A stretch of 64,000 nt of DNA from Geosporobacter ferrireducens (GCF_001750685.1 NZ_CP017269.1:1777416-1841415); one strand, 5' to 3'; numbered from the stretch's first letter, positions 1-8,684 are shown. Notes: generated by a model from the sequence alone, not told the origin. Made by a program: numbers and translations.

Positions 1-610
1 CCGTTTCCTTTATATATTGCTCAAGAGCCACAAAATCCCGGTTTTTAATCGCTGATTTGTCCACCATGAAACCACCGCCAACAGCAATGATTTTTGCATT
101 TTTTGTATAGGTCTTTAGATGTTCACGGGTTATACCTCCTGTTGCAATGAAGCGTACTTCCGGAAAGGCACCCGCTAACAATTTCATGGATTCCACACCG
201 CCTAGCGGCACTGCTGGAAAATACTTTACTATCTGAATGCCCATCTTTCTTGCTGCGTCTATTTCTGTAGGCGTTGTACAGCCTGGTATTATTGTAACAT
301 TTTTGCCGGTACAAAATCTCACAACTTCTTCATTAAAATTGGGTGAAACAATAAAACTTGCACCTGCGTCAATAGCTTTTTTTGCCTGTTCACAGCTTAA
401 TACCGTTCCTGCACCAATTGTAAATTTGGGCATTTCCTTTGCGATTCTATGAATAGCTTCAAAGCCTGACTCAGTTCTCAGCATTACCTCCATTAATGGA
501 AGAGAAGCATTATTTAATGCCTTTGCAATATTGGCGGCATCCTTTGCATCTTCAATAGCAAGGGTTGGTACCATGCCTAAATCCTTAATCAGCTCAAATA
601 GTTCTTTCAT
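1..610 (-). CDS. eda: KDPG/KHG aldolase (Eda family), 3' end cut by window edge
   Basis: Likely 2-dehydro-3-deoxy-6-phosphogluconate / 4-hydroxy-2-oxoglutarate aldolase, which splits KDPG into pyruvate and glyceraldehyde 3-phosphate in the cytoplasm. About 203 codons are present, so only a short C-terminal part is missing. Visible class I aldolase features are the Glu of PLMEVMLRT, the GAGTVL turn, the VSPN strand, the Thr of CTTPTE and the Schiff-base Lys of IVKYFPA. The ATG at 610 follows an AGGTAGGTGAATT ribosome site 7 bases after the kinase gene stops. The three genes 2307-1 form one operon with KDG kinase in the middle. It is a diverged paralog of the gene at 1660-2307. It may be specific for KDPG, KDPGal or 4-hydroxy-2-oxoglutarate; sequence alone does not decide. 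Confidence 0.9.
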   Translation of the reverse strand, partial: MKELFELIKDLGMVPTLAIEDAKDAANIAKALNNASLPLMEVMLRTESGFEAIHRIAKEMPKFTIGAGTVLSCEQAKKAIDAGASFIVSPNFNEEVVRFCTGKNVTIIPGCTTPTEIDAARKMGIQIVKYFPAVPLGGVESMKLLAGAFPEVRFIATGGITREHLKTYTKNAKIIAVGGGFMVDKSAIKNRDFVALEQYIKET

Positions 611-617
611 AATTCAC

Positions 618-1646
618 CTACCTTTGGACTCTTCCGGATCCATCCCCTTTTACCAAAGCTTCAATTTCTGAAACTGAGACCAGATTAAAATCAAGCTCTA
701 TGGAATGCTTCAGACATGATGCTGCGACTGCAAATTCAAGGGCCTCCTGGCTTTCAAAGCCATTCAATAACCCGTACATTAGCCCGGAAGCGAAGGAATC
801 TCCACCACCTACACGATCAACAATATGTATTTTATACTCCTTGGAAAAATAAGCCTTGCCATTTGTATAAAGCATCCCTGCCCAGTTATTATCTGATGCT
901 GAAATACTTGTTCTAAGTGTCGTTGCAATCATTTGACATCCATATCTTTCCGTTAGTTTTCTTGCAACATCAATATAGGACGTCTTGTCCAGCTCCCCCT
1001 TTGCAACATCTGTATTTGCAGCTTTAACACCTAAAACCTTATCTGCATCTTCCTCATTGCCTATTAGCACATCTACGTAATGAACCAGTTCCTGCATGAC
1101 ACTCTGCGCTCTTTCTGGAGTCCAAAGGTTTTTCCGGTAATTCAAATCACAAAACACCTTCACCCCTTTTGCTCTCGCCATCTTGCAGGCATCTAATAAT
1201 ATAGCTGGCAGATTTTCACCGAGGGCTGCAGTAATACCTGTAAAAATAAAGGCTGAAGCGTCTTCAAATATTTTATCCCAGTTGAAATCATTTTGTTTGG
1301 CAAATGAAATAGATGAATATTTTCTATCATATACCACCTTTGATGGTCTTTGAGAAGCACCTTTCTCGACAAAGTACACACCGACGCGATCCCCGCCATA
1401 TACGATGTTTTCTGTACCTGCACCGAACTTTTTAAGTGTAGCAACCGCAGCTTTTGCAATATCGTTATTCGGAAGTTTTGTCACTACTTCCGTTTTCATG
1501 CCAAATTGCGCCAGCGCAACAGCCACATTTGCTTCTGCACCGGTATAATTTACAACAAACTTATCTGCCTGAATAAATCTGTAGTAGCCCTCCGGACCTA
1601 ATCTCAATAACACCTCTCCAAAACATATAATTTTTTCCATCGTCAC
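618..1646 (-). CDS. kdgK: 2-keto-3-deoxygluconate kinase (PfkB family)
   Basis: Ribokinase/PfkB-family sugar kinase of 342 residues, the usual length for KDG kinase. It phosphorylates 2-keto-3-deoxygluconate to KDPG, the substrate of the flanking aldolases. The N-terminus has the FGEVLLRL strand and the GAEANVAVALAQFG signature. The C-terminal motif GGGDSFASGLMYG carries the catalytic Asp and anion hole. The chosen start is GTG at 1646, because GGAG lies 6 bases before it; the in-frame ATG at 1640 is the alternative. It begins 13 bases after the upstream aldolase stops. The neighbourhood supports KDG rather than ribose or fructose as substrate. Confidence 0.88.
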   Translation of the reverse strand: MTMEKIICFGEVLLRLGPEGYYRFIQADKFVVNYTGAEANVAVALAQFGMKTEVVTKLPNNDIAKAAVATLKKFGAGTENIVYGGDRVGVYFVEKGASQRPSKVVYDRKYSSISFAKQNDFNWDKIFEDASAFIFTGITAALGENLPAILLDACKMARAKGVKVFCDLNYRKNLWTPERAQSVMQELVHYVDVLIGNEEDADKVLGVKAANTDVAKGELDKTSYIDVARKLTERYGCQMIATTLRTSISASDNNWAGMLYTNGKAYFSKEYKIHIVDRVGGGDSFASGLMYGLLNGFESQEALEFAVAASCLKHSIELDFNLVSVSEIEALVKGDGSGRVQR

Positions 1647-1659
1647 AATCTACTCCAAT

Positions 1660-2307
1660 CTATCGGCAAGCGTTTACAAATGCTTGTGCACGTCTTGTAA
1701 ATTCTGTATAATCACCGGCGTCTATTACCTTAGCGTCTGTAAGTCTGCCGCTAACTCCAAAGCAACTATATCCAGCATTATGATACTCTAGAACGTTTTC
1801 CTCGGTAACACCGCCTGCTGCAACCAAATGAATATGACTGAGCGGTGCACGGACATCTTTGATATATTTTAGCCCCAAATAACCTGCAGGAAATACTTTC
1901 ACAATGTCTGCACCTAGATTATGTGCTGACGTTATTTCTGTGGGCGTCATGGCTCCTGGTATAGAGACTAACCCCAATTGTTTAGTAAGCATAATAACTT
2001 TTTCATCTACATTCGGCGAAATAATATATCCGGCACCTGCATCCTTCGCTGCAATAACTTGCTCAGGCATAATGACAGTCCCTGCGCCGATCATCATTCC
2101 CTTCCCAAAATGCTCACATAACGATCGAATAGCTTCTGCGGTTTTTTCCATACATTGAGAATCACTTTGATCAAAAGTAACCTCAACAAGATTAATGCCT
2201 CCCTTATGCAGCGCTTCGACAAGCTTCAAAAGCTTATCTCCATAAATTCGACGACAAATTGTGATAATTTTATTTTCCAAAATAAAATTTTTTGTATTTA
2301 TATACAT
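1660..2307 (-). CDS. KDPG/KHG aldolase paralog (Eda family)
   Basis: A second class I pyruvate aldolase of the Eda family, 215 residues, first gene of the operon. It keeps the Glu in LVEVTFDQ, the GAGTVIMPEQ turn, IISPNVDEK, the Thr of MTPTEI and the Schiff-base Lys of IVKVFPAG. The ATG follows AAAAGGGGGTGAAGAT. Its divergence from the paralog at 1-610 suggests different substrates, for example KDPG versus a C4 epimer or 4-hydroxy-2-oxoglutarate. The residue after the Schiff-base region is GYLG here and VPLGG in the paralog, which may bear on substrate choice. That split is inference. Confidence 0.87.
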   Translation of the reverse strand: MYINTKNFILENKIITICRRIYGDKLLKLVEALHKGGINLVEVTFDQSDSQCMEKTAEAIRSLCEHFGKGMMIGAGTVIMPEQVIAAKDAGAGYIISPNVDEKVIMLTKQLGLVSIPGAMTPTEITSAHNLGADIVKVFPAGYLGLKYIKDVRAPLSHIHLVAAGGVTEENVLEYHNAGYSCFGVSGRLTDAKVIDAGDYTEFTRRAQAFVNACR

Positions 2308-2357
2308 ATCTTCACCCCCTTTTACAATAGTCTGTCATTCTTGCTATTGTTCATTAG

Positions 2358-2406
2358 TTCAACAATGATGTACTTGATTCAATAATAATATATCATCATT
2401 GGTTAA
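2358..2406. promoter_or_regulatory. Inverted repeat over the promoter, putative operator
   Basis: Arms TTCAACAATGATG (2358-2370) and CATCATTGGTTAA (2394-2406) match at 11 of 13 positions when one is reverse-complemented. The second arm covers the promoter spacer and the first lies just downstream of the -10. The regulator is not in the window; KDG-responsive regulators are usual for such operons. Confidence 0.5.
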
Positions 2407-2415
2407 AGTTGTCAA
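2387..2415 (-). promoter_or_regulatory. SigA-type promoter of the KDG kinase/aldolase operon
   Basis: On the minus strand TTGACA (2415-2410) is followed after 17 bases by TATATT (2392-2387), a near-consensus vegetative promoter about 80 bases before the first aldolase start. Confidence 0.8.
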
Positions 2416-2530
2416 TTTGTTTATTTATTAAAATAAAAAATGGAAATTTCTAGATTTTCAACTCAATCTCTATTGCAATATAAAACTACATCCATAAAGA
2501 ATGAATCCTTTCCTCACGAATATAAAACAA

Positions 2531-2565
2531 CCCCCTGTTTTTCTCAAAATAAGAAAAACAGGGGG
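2531..2565 (-). terminator. Rho-independent terminator after luxC-like gene
   Basis: Perfect 14-bp stem starting CCCCCTG with a 7-base loop. A T-rich tail follows on both strands (TATTTTTT on plus, TTGTTTTA on minus), so it may serve both directions. It lies 48 bases past the luxC-like stop. Confidence 0.85.
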
Positions 2566-2612
2566 TATTTTTTAAAACGGTCTTTAGAAATCATATGTCA
2601 AAAACAGAAATC

Positions 2613-3911
2613 TTAAATGCCACAAAGGTACCGCTTATTAACTTTCCTCACATATCGCCCTAAGGCATACATGCCATCATGAGGCTCACCTGTATAATTC
2701 ACAGACATATACCCGCAAGGTGTAATTCTACAGATGCCTGCTCCATAGAAAAGCTTCGATAGTTCATCAAATTCTTCATTTTCGCAGCTCAATCCTACTG
2801 TTTGCAAGTGCCCTTTATGCGCTCTTAACAAACTTAATAATTTTTCCCGTCTTATTGGCATAACCCATATATTACGAAATAGTGGTGATGCTTTCAAATC
2901 AGCATGATAATCTACCAGAACGCTATATTGTTTCTTTTTATCTGTAATCAATTTTTTCTCTTTTAGAATTTCCTCCATTTTAACAAGCTCCAGGGTCCAG
3001 GTGATTTGCGCTTGCACATCCAGCGGCCTAGCCGCCGGCGGATATTGTTTTGCCGCATCCTCAATATGCTTTGACAACCTATAGGCAAAGTCGTCTATTT
3101 CTTCCGGATCATCGGTCTCATAAAAAACACACTGGGGCGCACTGCAGTACAGCTGGTCCGTTGAACAAATATCTTTTGCCAAGCCCTGCAAATCCCAATC
3201 AGTATTTTTATTCTTTGTAAAATAAGCAAAGCTCAATCGATGTCCCCACTCAATAATCGGCAGTGATGGTGGTGCAAGCTGTCTGATGGCGCTAATCGCT
3301 TCATCCGAACCCCATACGGCAACTGCATTTGCTACTTCGATAAGCTGATGAATGGCTTCTCTATTTTTGGAAGATACATCAAATACATAGATATATGGCT
3401 TTAATCGAGGTTCTATTTCAATAAGCCCCATAAGCAGCCTAGAAGATATGCCCGCCTCATTTTCAGGCAGTTTTAAAATATTTATATTTCCTGTTAAGAG
3501 CCCTTCGATTACACTGAAGGCAGAAACTCCCAACGTATTTCCTGCTCCAATATGTAGGATTACACCGAGGGGGTGGTTCTTTTCTTCTATTCCTTCATCA
3601 ACCTTTTTCCATGTAAAAGGATTTTCCCCTAGCTCAGCATGTAGCTTTTTTAGCAGTGCGCTTCTGTCTAAGCTGTCAATTGTCACACGGACATATTCTT
3701 TTGCCGCCCATTTTGGCACGCCCAGTGCAGCAAGCTGTCCGGCAACTTCCTGCTGATTGATTTCTTTTGATAATACATGTGCTGCTTCAATGACTACCTC
3801 TGGCATGAGTGGTTCAAGCAGCAGGTCTTCTTCTATCTTTTGCCTTAGTTCAAAAATCTTGCTGCTAATATCCTCCTTTAAAAGGGGTTCTCCTCTATAA
3901 ATATTATCCAT
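2613..3911 (-). CDS. LuxC-family acyl-CoA reductase
   Basis: Member of the LuxC family, an aldehyde dehydrogenase-fold enzyme that reduces activated fatty acyl groups to aldehydes with NADPH. It has 432 residues, slightly shorter than Vibrio LuxC. The nucleotide-binding stretch around residues 118-150 (HIGAGNTLGVSAFS, then NINILKLP) and the motif DQLYCSAPQ, with likely catalytic Cys256, fit the family. The ATG at 3911 has a GGGAGGAG ribosome site inside the end of the upstream luxE-like gene, so the two are translationally close. Without luciferase genes nearby the product is unlikely to be light. A long-chain aldehyde, alcohol or acyl modification is more likely, but is inferred. Confidence 0.85.
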   Translation of the reverse strand: MDNIYRGEPLLKEDISSKIFELRQKIEEDLLLEPLMPEVVIEAAHVLSKEINQQEVAGQLAALGVPKWAAKEYVRVTIDSLDRSALLKKLHAELGENPFTWKKVDEGIEEKNHPLGVILHIGAGNTLGVSAFSVIEGLLTGNINILKLPENEAGISSRLLMGLIEIEPRLKPYIYVFDVSSKNREAIHQLIEVANAVAVWGSDEAISAIRQLAPPSLPIIEWGHRLSFAYFTKNKNTDWDLQGLAKDICSTDQLYCSAPQCVFYETDDPEEIDDFAYRLSKHIEDAAKQYPPAARPLDVQAQITWTLELVKMEEILKEKKLITDKKKQYSVLVDYHADLKASPLFRNIWVMPIRREKLLSLLRAHKGHLQTVGLSCENEEFDELSKLFYGAGICRITPCGYMSVNYTGEPHDGMYALGRYVRKVNKRYLCGI

Positions 3912-3912
3912 T

Positions 3913-5031
3913 TTATTCTCCTCCCATATATTCAGAAGCAGCTACAGCGCAGCTTCTTGCCTTTGCTGTTCCTGCCCTTCCAAGGATTTCGAAATAAGGG
4001 GTAGTAATTCCGCATCCACACCCTTTGCCGTCTCTTAACACCGCCATATCTCCCATAATGACAGAAGATATCGGCATAGAAGAAACCAATGGACTGACAA
4101 AACTTAAAAATCCAGGCCGATCAAATCCTAAAGGCTGTAAGGTTTTCACATCTCTGATAATCACTCTGCTCCATATCGGTACATGCATATGGTGGTTTTC
4201 ACATTCCGGATAAGCAACACTATGCTCAACTGCACTATAAAAGTCGCGGCAATTTTTTGAAGGAATTCCTAAGAATTCTTCAACCATTTGATATAATGCC
4301 TTTTTATCGATCATCATGTCGTCGAACTTTTTCCAGCCGCCGCCGGTAAGCACTAAAGATCTTCTGTTCAATTTCAACGGCTCTACCCCTGAATCACGCA
4401 TCATTTTTAAAAGCATGTACAGATAGGAAGGGAAACCCATTATGCGCACAGGCAGTTTTTGTCTATTAAACCGCTTAAGGGCACTCATAATCCCAAAATA
4501 ATCAATCTCATAGCGGTCTCCGATAGGCCTCAAGGCAAATACCTTTTCTTTTGCAGGAGCAAATCGGGTCATGCCAAGGGCCACCTTTACATTTCCCATT
4601 TCATTGCCTGCTTTGGGCTCATAGCCTAACATCAGGTAGTTCGTAGGAATAAATGAGATAAATCCGTGATATTTCATTGCTTTAACCGCCATTTTCGTCC
4701 CCAGCTTGATCGATTCTCCGTCTAGAAAGATTTGGCTTTTTTGTCCCTGTGTGCCCGACGATGTAGCATGAATCTCAATATCCGCTTTATTCCGGCTAAG
4801 AACCTCATGGTATTTAAAAAAACTTACAGGAATGGCTGGTATTTTCTCACAATCTTCCACTGACGCAATATCTTCAATGCAAAATCCGCGATCTTTTAGT
4901 AATTTTTCATAAAATGCGCAGTGTACACGATGATGCTCAATAGATTCTTTCATTGCTTCCAAAAATAAGATTTTGCTGCCCTCCTGGTCATAGATCTTAT
5001 TATAAGCAAATAGCTTCTCTCTTGCGGTCAT
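3913..5031 (-). CDS. LuxE-family acyl-protein synthetase
   Basis: LuxE-type adenylating enzyme of 372 residues. In lux systems it activates a fatty acid with ATP and passes it through a Cys to LuxC. The ATP-binding motif TSSGTQGQKS is at about residues 90-99 and the region LTGGGWKKF is near residue 230. The C-terminal GCGCGITTPYFE region is Cys-rich. The start follows GAGGGGGCGCT. The stop is adjacent to the luxC-like start. It could be co-transcribed with the EAL-CBS-GGDEF gene upstream (87-base gap), though no linked function is evident. LuxE versus a phenylacetate-CoA-ligase-like adenylate enzyme was weighed; pairing with LuxC decides for LuxE. Confidence 0.85.
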   Translation of the reverse strand: MTAREKLFAYNKIYDQEGSKILFLEAMKESIEHHRVHCAFYEKLLKDRGFCIEDIASVEDCEKIPAIPVSFFKYHEVLSRNKADIEIHATSSGTQGQKSQIFLDGESIKLGTKMAVKAMKYHGFISFIPTNYLMLGYEPKAGNEMGNVKVALGMTRFAPAKEKVFALRPIGDRYEIDYFGIMSALKRFNRQKLPVRIMGFPSYLYMLLKMMRDSGVEPLKLNRRSLVLTGGGWKKFDDMMIDKKALYQMVEEFLGIPSKNCRDFYSAVEHSVAYPECENHHMHVPIWSRVIIRDVKTLQPLGFDRPGFLSFVSPLVSSMPISSVIMGDMAVLRDGKGCGCGITTPYFEILGRAGTAKARSCAVAASEYMGGE

Positions 5032-5118
5032 AGCGCCCCCTCTTTCCCATGCTCTGCGATCTGAATTTCCTTTTATATCCTTTCCTTTATTTTACAATAT
5101 ATTTGGAGGATTTGCATC

Positions 5119-6897
5119 TTATTCGGGGGTATCTCCTATAATATAGTTGCTTGTCCAGCAAGCCTTACATTTCTTCTTAATTTTACTGGCATACTCTGCC
5201 AGTTGGGACACACGCTCAAAGTTTTTATAACGGTTTGTCACAACGGCAATGGACAAACTCATTACCGGGAATTTTTCAATAATGCCATGACGGTTTTCAG
5301 CCATAATGTATCCCTTTTTACAATCTAATTCCGAATAAAAATCTAAGATCCGTTTATCAAACTTTTCGATAATCGCCTCACACAGCTTATGAATTTGATG
5401 GCTTTCCACTACAGCCACAAAATCATCTCCTCCTATATGTCCTAGGAAGCCCTCATGAAAATCAAGCGCTTTCATGCGCTGTTCTATCAATGCTGCTGTC
5501 ATTTCAATAACCCTATCTCCATTTTCAAATCCATAGACATCATTATAGGGTTTGAAATTATCCAGATCGAAATAGAGTACGGCATACTGCTTCTTAGAAA
5601 CAATCATATTTCTTATTTTTTGGTCAATCACCATATTCCCCGGTAACCCGGTCAGCGGATTGGCATATCTGGCACGGTCCAGTTCAATCTCTGTTGTTTT
5701 CTGAAGCAAGTCCTTCACTGTAACAATTCCATAATATTTGCCGTCTCTTGTTACAATGATATAGTCGTAGAGTGTATCCTCCTCCCGCATCATGGCAATT
5801 TCTGAAGCACGGTCCAGAGGGGTATCATAATCTATCGTCAAAGGAGCTTTGTCCATCAATCGGTCTATGGTTCTTTTCATAAAAATAGCATATCCATATT
5901 GCTTTCCCAAATGCCTGTAAAACTTGTGCTTCATGATCAATCCAACGGGTTTGTCCTGATCTATTACCGGCAGTCCCTGAATGTCTGATCCCTTTTCAAA
6001 TACCAGATTCACCTCTTTTCCCAGGGTTTCGGGACGAATATACGGTATACATTTACTGATCTCTCCGATTCGGGTACTGGTAATATTTCTCAGACGGATA
6101 TCTCCTTTTGTCAAATTCCTTTCTAAAATACGTGATCTTATAACAGGATGTGTATTGAGAAGTTCTGCTGACGGTTTTTGAATATAGTATCCCTGACCAT
6201 AGTGAATGCCCAGATCAATTAGGCAGTCTAATTCCTCTGCTGTCTCAATTCCTTCAGCAATCAGTTTAGAATTTGTACTATTGGAAAACTCCACAAAAGC
6301 CTTCAGTAATGCCTGCTTGAAGGGTTGTTTATGAATATCCCGGATCAATTTCATATCCATTTTCATGTACAGGGGTTCTACACTGGTCAACAGATTTAGC
6401 CCCGCATATCCGTTTCCTACATCGCCTATAGCAATATCCGCACCTAAATCCTTATATTTGCGCAGCGTATTGTGAAAACGTGTATAATCATGGATGCAAG
6501 TCTGTTCGGTAACTTCAAATACGACATAACCGGAATCCCTGTCCCAGGATGAAAAAAAGTCATTCAGCAAATTTTCTCCTTCTTCTTTCAAAAAACAGTA
6601 CGGGTCAATGTTTACAAACAGCTTGAGATGATCCCCTTTTCTTTGGAATTTTTCTAAAGCCCTCTTCTTGCATATCCGCTCCAGCGCTATAATATCTCCA
6701 CAAGCTTTTGCCATTTTAAACAATTCTTTTGGGTCTTCGAAGGCCGTACCCTTTGGACCCCTGCATAAAGCTTCATATCCTAGAACGCCACCATCTTTTA
6801 AAGATAAGATACATTGAAATACCATATCAATATCTTCAGTGACAATAACTTCTTCATACTGTTTATAATTCAAATCTTCAATATTTTTCTGATTCAA
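5119..6897 (-). CDS. EAL-CBS-GGDEF cyclic-di-GMP protein
   Basis: Domains in order are EAL (about residues 20-265), a CBS pair (about 285-400) and a C-terminal GGDEF domain (about 415-585). The EAL domain keeps YEALCR, NIDP, FEVTE and AEGIET, but the loop usually written DDFGTG is GDVGNG, losing one metal-binding Asp, so phosphodiesterase activity is doubtful. The GGDEF motif is GGDDF and I see no RxxD inhibitory site just before it. The CBS pair suggests nucleotide control. I prefer a TTG start at 6897 (GGAG 8 bases upstream) over the ATG at 6921, which lacks a ribosome site. It shares EAL-CBS architecture with the gene at 7135-8346. Confidence 0.85.
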   Translation of the reverse strand: MNQKNIEDLNYKQYEEVIVTEDIDMVFQCILSLKDGGVLGYEALCRGPKGTAFEDPKELFKMAKACGDIIALERICKKRALEKFQRKGDHLKLFVNIDPYCFLKEEGENLLNDFFSSWDRDSGYVVFEVTEQTCIHDYTRFHNTLRKYKDLGADIAIGDVGNGYAGLNLLTSVEPLYMKMDMKLIRDIHKQPFKQALLKAFVEFSNSTNSKLIAEGIETAEELDCLIDLGIHYGQGYYIQKPSAELLNTHPVIRSRILERNLTKGDIRLRNITSTRIGEISKCIPYIRPETLGKEVNLVFEKGSDIQGLPVIDQDKPVGLIMKHKFYRHLGKQYGYAIFMKRTIDRLMDKAPLTIDYDTPLDRASEIAMMREEDTLYDYIIVTRDGKYYGIVTVKDLLQKTTEIELDRARYANPLTGLPGNMVIDQKIRNMIVSKKQYAVLYFDLDNFKPYNDVYGFENGDRVIEMTAALIEQRMKALDFHEGFLGHIGGDDFVAVVESHQIHKLCEAIIEKFDKRILDFYSELDCKKGYIMAENRHGIIEKFPVMSLSIAVVTNRYKNFERVSQLAEYASKIKKKCKACWTSNYIIGDTPE

Positions 6898-7054
6898 TTT
6901 ACTCACTCCACAAAATTTCATTATATAAACAGGAACTTTGTCCTATTTATTTTCATTATAGCTATGTTCTTTCCTTAATGAATTAAAAGTTCGTTAACTT
7001 TATGGAGAAAACTAGTAGAAGGGATATTTTTACATATATGGAGACCACAATAAA

Positions 7055-7085
7055 AATAGAATTCTTTTTGATAAAGAATTCTATT
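7055..7085 (-). terminator. Rho-independent terminator after EAL-CBS gene
   Basis: Perfect 13-bp stem (AATAGAATTCTTT and its complement) with a 5-base loop, followed on the minus strand by TTTTA. It lies just past the stop of the EAL-CBS gene. Confidence 0.75.
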
Positions 7086-7134
7086 AAGGGATCTCTTATT
7101 TTTAACAAACTGCAAACCATTCTATAAAACCGTT

Positions 7135-8346
7135 TTACCCGTTTAATACATTCAAAAGGGTTCCTACGGGCACAACGCCATAATATTTGTTTTCTTTCGT
7201 TATGATAATATAATCATATATATTTTCTTCTCTCCTCGCAGTGACTTTTCTGCATGCTTCCTTTACTGAAGTGAAATAGTCAAGAATAAGCGGATTATTT
7301 TCCATGATCTTTTCAAGCTTTTCTTTGAAAAATTCATCCTTCTTTGGTTTTAACGAAACTTCCAGGTTTAATTTTGATCTCATGAGGAGTCCTACCGGTT
7401 CCCTCTGATTACAGATGGCTATACCCTGTAAATGATAATTGTTTTGAAATATTTGATAAGCCTCTCCAATAGATCTGCTGATTTCTAAGCTTTTATCTAT
7501 TCTTGCAATTTCGCCAATGTTCATTTCATGCAAGCAAACTTTAGATTTATTAAATATTTGATTTCTGAAGAGAATTACTTCTTTAACACTTTGATTAATC
7601 AAAACAAATTCATCCACAGGCCTTTGGAGAAAGTACCCCTGCCCATAGTGTACACCTATATCAATTAGACAGTTTAATTCATTTATCGTTTCGATTCCTT
7701 CCGCAATCAATCTCATATTTGTAGCCTTGGCAAAAGAACAGAAAGTCTTTATCAGTTCCTGCTTGATAATATCCTTATCAATGTCTCTGATCAATGCCAT
7801 ATCAATCTTAATGTATTGAGGATGGGTTTCTGCCAGGAGTCTCAACCCCGAGTAACCGGCTCCTGTATCATCGATTGCAATCTTATAGCCTTGGCTAATG
7901 TAATTATCAATCGTATTTCTGAAGCTTTTATAATCGTTTACAGCGGTTTTCTCCGTAATCTCAAATATAATGCTGGAAGGATTGATCCCGAACTTTGATA
8001 TATACTCCTTCGTAGATCCCTTCTTGAATTTTCGGTCTTTAATGATTTCAGGATTTACGTTTATAAAGAGTAATTTCTTTTCTGGCAGTTTTCTGGCATT
8101 TTCTAAAGCCTTCGTTCTACAAAGGAGCTCTACTTCCCATAGGCGGTCAAATTCTTCGGCAGCGTCAAACAGCTGGGCTGGGGATTCAAGGGCAGAATTA
8201 TGAGGCCCCCTGCTCAATGCTTCATATCCTAATATGTTTCCATTATCTAATGCTACTATAGGCTGGTAAACGGTTCTAATCGATTTGTTCTTTAATATAT
8301 GTATTAATTCATTGTAGCGGGAAATCTTTTGTGCTGCTAGACTCAT
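7135..8346 (-). CDS. EAL-CBS domain cyclic-di-GMP phosphodiesterase
   Basis: EAL domain (about residues 25-270) followed by a CBS pair (about 280-400), with no GGDEF domain. Key EAL elements are all present: YEALSRGP, NVNPE, FEITEKT, IDDTGAGYSG with both metal-site Asp residues, IKIDMALI and AEGIET. It is therefore the likelier active hydrolase of the two paralogs. The CBS pair may sense a nucleotide. Start ATG 8346 is chosen because AAAGGA lies 8 bases upstream; the ATG at 8355 abuts that site. A TTTACT-N17-TAATAT promoter on the minus strand at about 8442-8414 could drive it and would overlap the divergent small-RNA promoter. Confidence 0.87.
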   Translation of the reverse strand: MSLAAQKISRYNELIHILKNKSIRTVYQPIVALDNGNILGYEALSRGPHNSALESPAQLFDAAEEFDRLWEVELLCRTKALENARKLPEKKLLFINVNPEIIKDRKFKKGSTKEYISKFGINPSSIIFEITEKTAVNDYKSFRNTIDNYISQGYKIAIDDTGAGYSGLRLLAETHPQYIKIDMALIRDIDKDIIKQELIKTFCSFAKATNMRLIAEGIETINELNCLIDIGVHYGQGYFLQRPVDEFVLINQSVKEVILFRNQIFNKSKVCLHEMNIGEIARIDKSLEISRSIGEAYQIFQNNYHLQGIAICNQREPVGLLMRSKLNLEVSLKPKKDEFFKEKLEKIMENNPLILDYFTSVKEACRKVTARREENIYDYIIITKENKYYGVVPVGTLLNVLNG

Positions 8347-8418
8347 CCTATTCATCCTTTACGCTTCGTAGTTTCCATATTCATTATATAATTCCTGGAG
8401 AAACGAGATATTATGGAA

Positions 8419-8447
8419 TTGTTAAATCCTAGTAAAATCTCTATAAT
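8419..8447 (+). promoter_or_regulatory. SigA-type promoter with no downstream protein gene
   Basis: TTGTTA (8419-8424), 17 bases, then TATAAT (8442-8447) on the plus strand. The next plus-strand feature is a terminator at 8555-8578; no plus-strand protein gene lies between. Confidence 0.6.
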
Positions 8448-8453
8448 AGAATT

Positions 8454-8578
8454 TTACTTCCCTATAACAATACGCATTGTAATTTTTGCTATACTAAAAC
8501 CGATATAGCGTATCTTGGAATTGTATTTCGAGAGTATTCTAGTCCCCTCAATTCGGTCAATTATTGACCCTTTTTTTT
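8454..8578 (+). ncRNA. Candidate small RNA, about 125 nt
   Basis: The interval starts where the promoter at 8419-8447 should initiate and ends in a U-tailed hairpin: GGTCAA, loop TTA, TTGACC (8555-8569), then eight T (8571-8578). Internal pairings include ACAATACGCATTGT and GCTATA...TATAGC. No convincing reading frame was found. It sits between the EAL-CBS gene and the chemoreceptor, both on the opposite strand. The rest of the 8347-8684 gap holds only the convergent terminator at 8631-8669. It matches no riboswitch class I recognise, including cyclic-di-GMP aptamers. Confidence 0.45.
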
Positions 8579-8630
8579 GCCTGGAATTGTACTTGTACAA
8601 AATATAAATTAGATCCACCAAGATACAAAA

Positions 8631-8669
8631 AAACAAAGTCAAAAGGTACTGCCCCTTTTGACTTTGTTT
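8631..8669. terminator. Bidirectional terminator after chemoreceptor gene
   Basis: Perfect 16-bp stem (AAACAAAGTCAAAAGG and complement), 7-base loop, with T-runs on both sides. It ends the minus-strand chemoreceptor transcript. Confidence 0.85.
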
Positions 8670-8684
8670 TTTTCATTGCTTTTA

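Noticed and set aside
2613..5031. Bioluminescence operon
   Set aside because: luxA, luxB and luxD are absent in the window.
8347..8460. Cyclic-di-GMP riboswitch near EAL genes
   Set aside because: The conserved GEMM core sequences were not found.
8454..8642. Minus-strand 62-codon frame
   Set aside because: It spans two terminator hairpins and the small-RNA candidate, has no ribosome site and reads as chance hydrophobic and basic sequence.
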